Positions 23,396 through 32,142 of a stretch of 64,000 bases of DNA are shown piece after piece. Numbering within the stretch: position 1 is the stretch's first letter; the number at the start of each line of letters is the position of its first letter. Both the position numbers and the translations under genes were made by a program. This DNA comes from Paenibacillus ihumii. Lineage in GTDB: Bacteria; Bacillota; Bacilli; Paenibacillales; Paenibacillaceae. The stretch spans positions 248,001 through 312,000 of the forward strand of contig NZ_LN884298.1 of assembly GCF_001403875.1 (NCBI RefSeq), given 5' to 3'. The notes below the pieces were generated by a model, which searched no databases, was not told the DNA's origin, and was given only the letters and a program-made list of their open reading frames with translations.

Positions 23396-24439
23396 CTAGT
23401 GGTCTAGGGTAAGCACCCGTCCCTTGGAATGGCTCTCCATGGCCAGCTCGATAATGCGGATGACATTGCGGGCATCTTCCGCCGATACAGGCGCAGGCTG
23501 TCCAAAGCGGATGGCATCAGCCAGCTGCCGATAGAACGACTCATAGCTTCCATGCAGCGTCTCCACCGTACCGCTGACAGTGAGGCCGCCGAGCTCCGTC
23601 GTCAGCTTGCCGTAGTTCGCTTCGGGATCCCGGCCCCAGCCTTCGTCCCCTGGTCCGTATCCTTTTCTAAGCTGCGCCTCCTGCGGGTCGAAGCCGTGCT
23701 TGATGAAGCTGCCCCGATCCCCGTGCAGAATAAAGCGCGGTCCCGGCTCGCGGACTAATGATCCCGAATGAAGGACAACCCGAAGACTCGAATAGCCAAG
23801 TACAAGGTGAAAATAATCATCAGCCTTGCCGCCTCTCCGTTCTTTGCGCAAGTCCGCCCATACGGTGTTCGGCTTCCCGAACAGCGTCAAAGCTTGATCG
23901 ATCAGATGCGAGCCGAGATCGTACAGCATCCCCGAGCCGGGCAAATCCTGCTCACGCCAGCGTCCGGTCACTTCCGGGCGGAAGCGGTCATAATGAGCCT
24001 CATAATACGAGACGCTGCCCAGCGCACCCGAATCCAGAAGACGGCGTATGGTCAGGAAATCATTATCCCAGCGGCGATTATGGTATACCGTAAGCAGCAG
24101 CTTCTTCTCCTTGGCCAGCGCGATCAAGCGATCCGCTTCCTGCGAGCTGTTCGTGAAGGGCTTCTCCACGACGACATGCTTCCCAGCCTCCAGCGCCTGG
24201 GTTGCGTATTCATAATGCGTCAAATTCGGGCTAGATACGACCACAAGCTGAATCTCCGAATCATTCAGGAGCGCCTCCACATCCTCGTATACCTTTGCTT
24301 CGGGATAGCTCTCCTTCACTTTGCCCGGCTGGGACGATACGACGGCCGCAAGCTCCAAGCCTTCCGTCCGAGCAATCAGCGGAGCATGAAATACCGAGCC
24401 CGATAAACCGAATCCAATAAGTCCTACCTGAATTGTCAT
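23396..24439 (-). CDS. Gfo/Idh/MocA oxidoreductase, IolW-like
   Basis: A 347-residue NAD(P)-dependent sugar or inositol dehydrogenase. The N-terminal Rossmann fold is GLIGFGLSGSVFHAPLI, the EKP motif is VVVEKPF, and the catalytic region reads MLYDLGSHLIDQAL. The opening GFG.SG.VFHAP is characteristic of the YvaA/IolW group (NADP-dependent scyllo-inositol dehydrogenase), but substrate is inferred. It is a single gene, about 110 bases downstream of the cidR stop on the same strand. Confidence 0.85.
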   Translation of the reverse strand: MTIQVGLIGFGLSGSVFHAPLIARTEGLELAAVVSSQPGKVKESYPEAKVYEDVEALLNDSEIQLVVVSSPNLTHYEYATQALEAGKHVVVEKPFTNSSQEADRLIALAKEKKLLLTVYHNRRWDNDFLTIRRLLDSGALGSVSYYEAHYDRFRPEVTGRWREQDLPGSGMLYDLGSHLIDQALTLFGKPNTVWADLRKERRGGKADDYFHLVLGYSSLRVVLHSGSLVREPGPRFILHGDRGSFIKHGFDPQEAQLRKGYGPGDEGWGRDPEANYGKLTTELGGLTVSGTVETLHGSYESFYRQLADAIRFGQPAPVSAEDARNVIRIIELAMESHSKGRVLTLDH

Positions 24440-24549
24440 TTCCTGTTCCTCCTCTGTCGCAAATCACCAATGACTGTTTGTAGAATGAATGCCCCTATTA
24501 TACCATCGAATCTCGCAGGCAGTGCGTAGCAAGGAAAAATAACTTTCCC

Positions 24550-25440
24550 TTAAAAAGCCTTAGACAGCTCCGATTTGGCAAATGCGATCCACTCCCGGGT
24601 AGCGAACGACATGTAGCGGTCATCCCGCCATATAATTCCGAGCTTCCACGGGATAACAGGCTTCACCAGAGGAATGATCCTGACCCGCTTATTATCGATC
24701 TCCCGGCAGATCGTTTCCGGAAGAAGCGTGATGCCCAGCCCTACAGCTACCATCTCACTGATCAAGTCCCACTGCGAGCTCTCATAAATAACATGCGGCT
24801 GAAAGCCGAATCTCGCGCACTCGCCGATTATCCGGTCATGGAGCGTAAAATCCTCCCGAAACAGTACAAAATCGTCCTGGGCCAGCTCAGCCAGCTCAAT
24901 CTCCTTCCGCCCCGCCAGCGGATGGGAAGGATGCACCACCAGATTCAGCTTCTCCTCCACGAACGGAAAGCTGCTCAATCCCTCCTGCGTCGTAGGCAGC
25001 ACGACCACGCCGACCTCCAGTGTACCGGATGCTACCTCCTGCTCGACCTTTTTGGCCCCGTCTTCGTAGAGCTGGATCGTAATGTCCGGGTATTTCTTAT
25101 GAAATTGCCCGATGACGGTCGGGAAGAAGCTTGCGCCTACCATCGGCGGAAGCCCGATGCGGATATGGCCCTTCTTCAAGTTGCGCAGATCATCCAGCTC
25201 CGAGGTCAGGCTGTGGAAGGAGGCGACGATCTGCTGGGCCTGCCCGGCGATAATTTGCCCGGCATCGGTCAATTCCACTCTCTTGCCAAGGCGGTCAAAC
25301 AAAATGACGCCGAGCTCCTCCTCCATCGCCTTAATCGCCTTGCTGATCGCCGGCTGCGTAATATACAGCGCATCTGCGGCTTTGGTGAAGCTGCCGAACC
25401 GTGCAACCTCAATTAAATACTGAAGCTGACGAATATCCAT
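24550..25440 (-). CDS. cidR: LysR-family regulator, CidR-like
   Basis: A 296-residue LysR protein. Its N-terminal helix-turn-helix is FTKAADALYITQPAISKAIK and the effector domain runs from about residue 90. It is divergent from the cidA-cidB pair, the arrangement of Bacillus ywbI-ywbHG and Staphylococcus cidR-cidABC, where the regulator responds to acetate or pyruvate overflow. The intergenic region contains a palindrome (TTATCGATAA, 25465-25474) and a duplicated segment that could hold its sites. The LysR call is firm; the CidR name rests on context. Confidence 0.8.
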   Translation of the reverse strand: MDIRQLQYLIEVARFGSFTKAADALYITQPAISKAIKAMEEELGVILFDRLGKRVELTDAGQIIAGQAQQIVASFHSLTSELDDLRNLKKGHIRIGLPPMVGASFFPTVIGQFHKKYPDITIQLYEDGAKKVEQEVASGTLEVGVVVLPTTQEGLSSFPFVEEKLNLVVHPSHPLAGRKEIELAELAQDDFVLFREDFTLHDRIIGECARFGFQPHVIYESSQWDLISEMVAVGLGITLLPETICREIDNKRVRIIPLVKPVIPWKLGIIWRDDRYMSFATREWIAFAKSELSKAF

Positions 25441-25464
25441 AGCACTCCATCCCCTCGGGGTAAA

Positions 25465-25474
25465 TTATCGATAA
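25465..25474. promoter_or_regulatory. Palindrome in the cidR-cidA intergenic region
   Basis: TTATCGATAA, a perfect 10-bp palindrome, 25 bases upstream of the cidR start. A regulator-binding role is inferred from position only. Confidence 0.3.
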
Positions 25475-25590
25475 CTTTTAGGAATAGTATACATTATTAA
25501 TATTCATTTTACTCATGAAAGAAGCTGATGTAATATTTTCATTACCCACTCAATGAAAAATCATGCTCAAATGAAAGATCAACCTCAAGG

Positions 25591-25684
25591 GTCATGAAAT
25601 ATCAAGTTTAACGAAAAATTATAGACCCCCAAGAAAAAAGAACTCCCTATCGGAGTCACGAAATATCAAGCTTAACGAAAAATA
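25591..25684. repeat. 30-bp direct repeat upstream of cidA
   Basis: GTCATGAAATATCAAGTTTA (from 25591) recurs as GTCACGAAATATCAAGCTTA (from 25655), both followed by ACGAAAAAT. There are two substitutions in about 30 bases. It lies 40-130 bases upstream of cidA, so it may be a duplicated regulatory segment. Confidence 0.65.
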
Positions 25685-25721
25685 GCGAGCTTAAAGAAAA
25701 TCACGAAAGGAACCTGCTTCC

Positions 25722-26102
25722 ATGGATAAATTGCGTAATATTACTATGAGCGCAGTGCAAGTCGTCCTTCTATTCTTCATTTCGATAGCGATGAATTGGC
25801 TGGCCGAACTGCTCCATTTGCCGATCCCGGGTTCCATCCTGGGCATTATCGTTATCTTTGCACTGCTGAAAATGAATATGATCAAGCTGACCTGGATCGA
25901 ACAAGGCGCCAACCTGCTGCTGGCCGAGCTGCTGCTGTTCTTCATCCCTTCCGCGGTCGGCATTATGAAATATATCCCGCTGCTGGAGAGCGACGGACTT
26001 CGCATTCTTGTCGTTGTCATTTCCAGCACCTTTATTGTCATGCTAAGCTCCGGACTGATCGCCTCGAGAATCACGAAGCGAAAGGAGAGTAAGGCGTCAT
26101 GA
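25722..26102 (+). CDS. cidA: CidA/LrgA-family holin-like membrane protein
   Basis: A 126-residue protein with four transmembrane helices and the CidA/LrgA signature (MNWLAELLHLPIPGSILGII, then LLLAELLLFFIPSAVGIM). A basic C-terminal tail follows. Known of the family: small membrane proteins that affect murein hydrolase activity, cell lysis or export of pyruvate and acetate-type metabolites, working with CidB. Its stop overlaps the cidB start (ATGA). ATG 25722 is preceded by GAAAGGAA. Confidence 0.87.
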   Translation: MDKLRNITMSAVQVVLLFFISIAMNWLAELLHLPIPGSILGIIVIFALLKMNMIKLTWIEQGANLLLAELLLFFIPSAVGIMKYIPLLESDGLRILVVVISSTFIVMLSSGLIASRITKRKESKAS

Positions 26103-26785
26103 TCACCGCTCTATTATGGCTGGCGCTCACTCTTCTGCTGTATTCAGCATCCAAGCGAATATATCAAGCCAAGCCGCGCGTCTACCTGTCCCCGCTGCTG
26201 GTGACTCCGATCGTGCTGGTCGCCTTGCTGATGTGGGCGCATATTCCTTACGAAGCCTACAATTCCGGCGGCAAATGGCTTAGCGACATGCTGCAGCCTG
26301 CTACCATCGCTTTTGCAGTACCGCTGTACAAATACTACAACGTGCTTAAGAAGCACGCTGCGGTCATTCTCGTCAGCGTTCTGTCGGGCTCGGTCATCGC
26401 CATTATATCCTCCGGGCTGCTGGCGGAATGGCTGCGGCTCGACCATCAGCTCGTAAGCAGCTTGATTCCCCGCTCGATCACGGCGCCTATCGCGATGAGC
26501 GTGTCCCAGGCGATCGGAGGAATTCCGAACGTAACAGCCATCTTCGCCGTCCTCACCGGCCTATTGGGCAGTATTATCGGGCCGTATGTACTCAAGTGGT
26601 TCCGGATAGACAATGAGGTTGCCCGCGGGGTTCTGCTCGGTACCGGCGCCCATGGAACAGGCACCTCCAAAGCGTTTGAGCTAAGCTCGCTTACCGGAAC
26701 CATTTCCAGCATCTCCATGATCCTGGCCGCCCTGTTCACGCTCGGCGTCGCTCCTATGCTCATCGCGGTCCTGTTTTATGGATGA
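26099..26785 (+). CDS. cidB: CidB/LrgB-family membrane protein
   Basis: A 228-residue LrgB protein with six or more transmembrane segments. Conserved features are PRSITAPIAMSVSQAIGG and GVLLGTGAHGTGTSKAFEL. It is cotranscribed with cidA through a 4-base overlap and followed by a strong terminator. It is thought to form the second component of the CidAB/LrgAB system in the cytoplasmic membrane. Confidence 0.88.
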   Translation: MITALLWLALTLLLYSASKRIYQAKPRVYLSPLLVTPIVLVALLMWAHIPYEAYNSGGKWLSDMLQPATIAFAVPLYKYYNVLKKHAAVILVSVLSGSVIAIISSGLLAEWLRLDHQLVSSLIPRSITAPIAMSVSQAIGGIPNVTAIFAVLTGLLGSIIGPYVLKWFRIDNEVARGVLLGTGAHGTGTSKAFELSSLTGTISSISMILAALFTLGVAPMLIAVLFYG

Positions 26786-26825
26786 GCTTAACCAGACGGG
26801 TTCCTCCAAATTCATATATTTATTT

Positions 26826-26854
26826 GGGCTTGCCTAAGGCAAGCCCTCTTTTTT
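26826..26854 (+). terminator. Terminator of cidAB
   Basis: GGGCTTGCC-TAA-GGCAAGCCC (26826-26846) followed by TCTTTTTT, 40 bases past the cidB stop. Confidence 0.9.
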
Positions 26855-26894
26855 GTCAAATAACCAACATACGCAGGATCCTCCGGATATCGCC

Positions 26895-26925
26895 AAAACA
26901 GGCCGAGAGACGAGCTCTCGGCCTG
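26895..26925 (-). terminator. Terminator of the unknown beta-rich protein gene
   Basis: CAGGCCGAGAG and CTCTCGGCCTG (26899-26925) with loop ACGAG. On the minus strand the stem is followed by TTTT. It lies about 60 bases past the stop at 26985. Confidence 0.75.
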
Positions 26926-26984
26926 CTTCGGTGATTCCTGTGAACATCGTAGGCTGGCAAGAATGGCGACAGGCTGCTGTGAAG

Positions 26985-27401
26985 TTACGGAGCTGTGGCC
27001 AGCGCGCTGAACACGATCGGACCGATGACTCTAGCCGTGTTCGTCGCAGCAGCAATCTGTTCTACAGATAGAATATAATCATGCACCCCTGGAACAACGT
27101 TTGTATCCACTGCTGTCAATGCTGTAAGATTGACGGTCTCGAAGGCGCTCTCCACAGCCTGAGTAGCATAGTAGATTTCTTGTCCATCACGGAAAATACG
27201 GAACAATACGCGAGGAATCCCCGTCAAGCCCTGCAAGCCTACCGTAGCTGTCAATTCTACTGTATTGACCGGGCGGTTGGCGGGAATCGATACACGTACC
27301 AGCGCGATGCCTTGGCCCGCCGGAGTCTGCGGAACATTGATCGCTGCCCCGTTCGTAATCGGGGTTGGTACATTAGTAACATGTTGAAGAAGCTCTGCCA
27401 T
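26985..27401 (-). CDS. Unrecognised 138-residue protein, probably beta-rich
   Basis: Not recognised. The product starts MAELLQHVTNVPTPITNGAA and has no Cys, signal peptide or membrane segment. It is rich in Ala, Val, Thr, Asn and Pro, with alternating hydrophobic residues (VNTVELTATVGLQG, PRVLFRIFRDGQEIYYA) that suggest a compact beta sandwich. In style it recalls small spore-surface jelly-roll proteins, but this is a guess. ATG 27401 has AAAGGAG eleven bases upstream. It is a single gene between cidB and an oxidoreductase, with its own terminator. Confidence 0.65.
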   Translation of the reverse strand: MAELLQHVTNVPTPITNGAAINVPQTPAGQGIALVRVSIPANRPVNTVELTATVGLQGLTGIPRVLFRIFRDGQEIYYATQAVESAFETVNLTALTAVDTNVVPGVHDYILSVEQIAAATNTARVIGPIVFSALATAP

Positions 27402-27517
27402 TGATCTATCAACTCCTTTCAAGGATTACTTCATACTATGAAAGGACGATAGAATTCGATAGGGCGAGTATTCTAAGAATATAGCTCATTTTTGAAAGAT
27501 CGCTAGACTTCAGAATC

Positions 27518-28498
27518 TCAGAGCTCCGGGACGCGTACCGGCTGACCGCTTAGCGACGATTCCAAAGCCGTGCAGGTAACCGCTTGGGTACGAATGGCAT
27601 CGGCATAATCGGAGCGAATCCGCGAGGCATCCCCCGTACGCACCGCATGAAGGAATGCTGCCGTTTCGGCGGCATACGGGTTATCGGTGCTGGAATAGCT
27701 GGTAGTCACTCCATGGCTCTTGACCTCCAGCCTGTCAGGCTCCCAGGCCAGGATGCCCTGCTCGGTATACAAGCTGAGCCCGACTTCGCCTACAGCTCCC
27801 GGCAGCACGCAAGTATTCGATATATTGGCGACCGCTCCGCTGGAGAGCTTCAACGTGACCGTGCCGACATCTGAAACCGTAACGCCTTCGTGCTGGTTCT
27901 GTACAATTCGGTTCCCATAAGCAGCGTATACTTCCTCTACCTCCCCGGCAATATAGCGAAGCAAATCAACCAAATGCGTGGTTTGCTCAATGAATTGTCC
28001 GCCAGAGCCCTCCTGCTTCCTCCACCAGGCAACGCCCGGCATGCTGCCCATCCAGGTGCCGAGAGCCATGCCGATCGTCTGCCCCTTAAGCAGCGCCTTC
28101 AGCTGATCAACCGACTGCTTATAGCGAAAATGATACCCTACCGATGTAATAACTGGATTCCGGCGAAGCTGCTCCAGAATGCGGCAAGGACCGTCCAAAT
28201 CGACGCCCAGCGGTTTTTCCACGAGAAAAGGAATTCCCCGGGCAATCAGCTCCGTCTCCATTCCCTCATGCGCCATCGGCGGAATGCATAAATACACGGC
28301 ATCCAGCCGCTCGCTATCCAGCATTGCCGTAAGACTGTCATACCCCCTTGCACCGGGATAGCGGGATGCGAGCGCATTCGCCTTCTCCATGCTTGTCCCG
28401 CAGGCAGCCGCTACGCGAGCTCCCTCTGTCTCGGCCAGAATATCCCCATGCACCTTGCTGAACCAGCCTGTACCGACGATTCCAATATTCAAATTCAT
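27518..28498 (-). CDS. Gfo/Idh/MocA oxidoreductase
   Basis: A 326-residue NAD(P)-dependent dehydrogenase. Rossmann motif GIVGTGWFSKVHG at residues 5-17, EKP motif FLVEKPLG, and a catalytic segment GGQFIEQTTHLVDLLRY. The substrate is probably a sugar, sugar acid or cyclitol and cannot be fixed. ATG 28498 has AAGGAGA eight bases upstream. It stands alone, unlike the third paralog at 58430, which sits in a sugar-uptake locus. Confidence 0.85.
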   Translation of the reverse strand: MNLNIGIVGTGWFSKVHGDILAETEGARVAAACGTSMEKANALASRYPGARGYDSLTAMLDSERLDAVYLCIPPMAHEGMETELIARGIPFLVEKPLGVDLDGPCRILEQLRRNPVITSVGYHFRYKQSVDQLKALLKGQTIGMALGTWMGSMPGVAWWRKQEGSGGQFIEQTTHLVDLLRYIAGEVEEVYAAYGNRIVQNQHEGVTVSDVGTVTLKLSSGAVANISNTCVLPGAVGEVGLSLYTEQGILAWEPDRLEVKSHGVTTSYSSTDNPYAAETAAFLHAVRTGDASRIRSDYADAIRTQAVTCTALESSLSGQPVRVPEL

Positions 28499-28813
28499 CG
28501 CTGATCTCTCCTTCATCTGTTTCTATTTAGTTACTAACTATTAAGCTGAACTCAGATTTTAAAGTAAAAGCTGCTGTACAGAAAAATGTTCTTTCGAGAT
28601 TGCGCGTTTTATTGTACAAAATTTCTCCAGCAGCATTATTGCTGTCGCTGACAAGGCGGACTTCACGTGGCTTTGCCTCTGCTATAACCGTCCGCATCAT
28701 GACGCGGGGGACGATGGCAATAGACCTGAGACGGATAAAGGAGGTTAGTTCAACTTAATATAGGCGAAAGCCGCAGCCGGCACTTAGCTAAAAATAGCGT
28801 AACCGCTCTCCCA

Positions 28814-28907
28814 ATAAAGCACAAGAAGGGAATGAGCTCACCCTGTGCAGCCGCGGATTGCTTTATAATGATGCCGGTTAGATTATTCATAATTTCGGCA
28901 CTTTTTT
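28814..28907 (+). ncRNA. Candidate structured RNA with terminator upstream of gdhA
   Basis: ATAAAGCA (28814-28821) pairs with TGCTTTAT (28859-28866). Inside, CACA and GGG pair with CCC and TGTG. A following hairpin TGCCG/CGGCA (28872-28900) is followed by six T (28902-28907). The 5' limit may extend upstream into the C/G-rich part. I tried to fit it to known riboswitch consensus motifs and could not. It may be a leader, an independent small RNA or a decayed repeat element. Confidence 0.4.
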
Positions 28908-29026
28908 AAGAAGATAGAAATTTTAAGCTCAGTGGCTGAACATTCTGCATACGTTATGAAAACAAGCACCAAACGCACTTTGTCATCTTAAAAAGTGCTT
29001 GGATTGTCGCTTTTCTTACTCAAAAA

Positions 29027-29062
29027 CATGTCATTTTTCATATAAGCATGTCATTTTTCATA
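29027..29062. repeat. 16-bp direct repeat upstream of gdhA
   Basis: CATGTCATTTTTCATA at 29027-29042 and again at 29047-29062, a 20-bp period (two helical turns), about 75 bases upstream of the proposed gdhA promoter. It is a candidate activator or repressor site. Confidence 0.55.
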
Positions 29063-29130
29063 CAATAAAGTAATGAAATCTCCAGTCAGCACCTTGAAGT
29101 TGATCTCTATAAGTCATGAAGTTCATCTAA

Positions 29131-30645
<1,515 letters not shown>

Positions 30646-30670
30646 ATTGTGCAGCCGATAAAATAATAAC

Positions 30671-30715
30671 GGAGCTGTCCCCAAGCAGTTGATTCTGCGG
30701 GGCAGCTCCTTTTTA
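30671..30715. terminator. Terminator between gdhA and gltC
   Basis: GGAGCTG-T-CCCC pairs with GGGG-C-AGCTCC, with an inner AGCAG/CTGC pairing and a T-run on the plus side. It sits between convergent genes. Confidence 0.85.
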
Positions 30716-30743
30716 TGATGCTATTGAGTTAGCGTTATCGCGG

Positions 30744-31637
30744 CTATCCGAAGCTCGGCGCCATTTCCTTTAGGAAATCGTAGAACAGCTTCTCCGTAGG
30801 CGGCAGCTCGCGGCTCGCAGGAATGATCACGCCGACATCGCGCGTAACCAGCGGCTCGGTGATCGGCAGAGCTACGATCGAATCGGGAAGATGTTCGCTA
30901 AGGGCAATTTCCGGCAGTACCGTCAGGCCGAGCCCCGCGGAGACAAGTCCCTTGATCGCGTCGAGATCATCCCCCTCGAACGTCACCTTCGGCTTGAAGC
31001 CAAGATCGCCGCAGGCACTCACGACGATTTCCCGCAGCACAAAGCCCTCAGGGAACAGCACGAACAAATCGTCCTTCAGATCGCTGAGCTTGACCGAGGA
31101 CTGCCCTGCCAGTTTATGCTTGGACGGCAGCAGCGCCTTGAACTTTTCCCGGAACAGCACCTCCGCTTTGATTTGCGATTCGTTCTTCGGCACCGGGCCC
31201 ATGATGGCCAGATTCATATCCCCCTTGATCACGGAATCCACAAGTTCCCGGTAAGATCCGTGCTGAAGCTGAAAGTGTACGGCTGGATATTGCTCCCTGA
31301 ATGCAGACACTACGCCCGGGATCATTTGCGCCGCCAAACTGCTGGGGAAGCCGATCCGCACCGTCCCTCGCTCCGGATCCAGAAATTCGCTGATCTCCTG
31401 GCGCGCGTTATCCAGCACCTTGACGAGCTGCTCCATATGAGCGAGAAACAGCCTGCCGATAGGAGTGAGCTTGACCCTTCGCCCTTCATGGATGAACAAG
31501 TCCACGCCAAGCTCGGATTCCAGCTTAAAAATTTGCCTGCTGACAGCGGACTGCGATACGTGCAGAGCATAAGAAGCCTCCGTCACATGCTCCAGCTTCG
31601 CTACCTCAATGAAATACAATATCTGCCTCAATTCCAT
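30744..31637 (-). CDS. gltC: LysR-family regulator of glutamate metabolism, GltC-like
   Basis: A 297-residue LysR protein closely resembling Bacillus GltC along its length: MELRQILYFIEVAKLEHVTE at the start, the helix-turn-helix LHVSQSAVSRQI, FLDPERGTVRIGFPSSLA, LFPEGFVLREI and GDDLDAIKGLVSAGLGLTVL. GltC activates glutamate synthase genes in Bacillus subtilis and interacts with glutamate dehydrogenase. Here it is convergent with gdhA rather than divergent from gltAB. The upstream spacer (31638-32142) is AT-rich and should hold its promoter. No obvious palindrome was identified there. Confidence 0.85.
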   Translation of the reverse strand: MELRQILYFIEVAKLEHVTEASYALHVSQSAVSRQIFKLESELGVDLFIHEGRRVKLTPIGRLFLAHMEQLVKVLDNARQEISEFLDPERGTVRIGFPSSLAAQMIPGVVSAFREQYPAVHFQLQHGSYRELVDSVIKGDMNLAIMGPVPKNESQIKAEVLFREKFKALLPSKHKLAGQSSVKLSDLKDDLFVLFPEGFVLREIVVSACGDLGFKPKVTFEGDDLDAIKGLVSAGLGLTVLPEIALSEHLPDSIVALPITEPLVTRDVGVIIPASRELPPTEKLFYDFLKEMAPSFG

Positions 31638-32142
31638 TCCGCCGCTTCACCTCCGTTATTAGCCCCTATTATATAAGTTAAGCTGACAGAACAAAAGCGA
31701 GGCCGTCAAGGAAGCCCTTTGCCAACAATGACATTTATACTATTTATTGAATATTTGTAAATTATAAGGTAATATTAATCTACCTATCTATTTTTTACAC
31801 TACTTTTCATAGCTGAATCCGATGCCTAGTGAACTGCAAGCAGCTGCACGATTTGCTTAAGAAAAGGAGGTGTCCCCCTGTTTTAACCCGTTGATGATCT
31901 TCTTAGCGACTACAACTCTTGCCCCATGATTTCGCTCAAGGATTGACGAACACGACGCGATCCCGCTACCGGATGCCGCATACCGCAAGATTCGATGTAT
32001 ACAACTGGATTAATTGTAGAAAGAACGGTACTGCAGATAACAGCCAGCTTCGCAATGAGTAAAATGTTAACGTGTGCATTGAATGATTTGCTCGATTCAG
32101 CATGCCATTTTTCCAACATTCAATCTGAGGGAGGTTTATTGG
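31638..32142. other. Gene-free spacer between gltC and the xyloglucanase gene
   Basis: An AT-rich left part is likely to contain the gltC promoter. The right part should hold the xyloglucanase promoter. An isolated AAGGAGGTG near 31863 is followed by no open frame of useful length. I see no repeat or convincing operator. Confidence 0.5.

Noticed and set aside
25637..25665. Terminator upstream of cidR on the minus strand
   Set aside because: The stem is only about 5 bp and lies where no upstream gene would need it; T-richness alone is not enough.
28660..28907. Cyclic-dinucleotide, metal-ion or amino-acid riboswitch
   Set aside because: I compared remembered consensus cores by eye; only loose resemblances were found, so no family was assigned.
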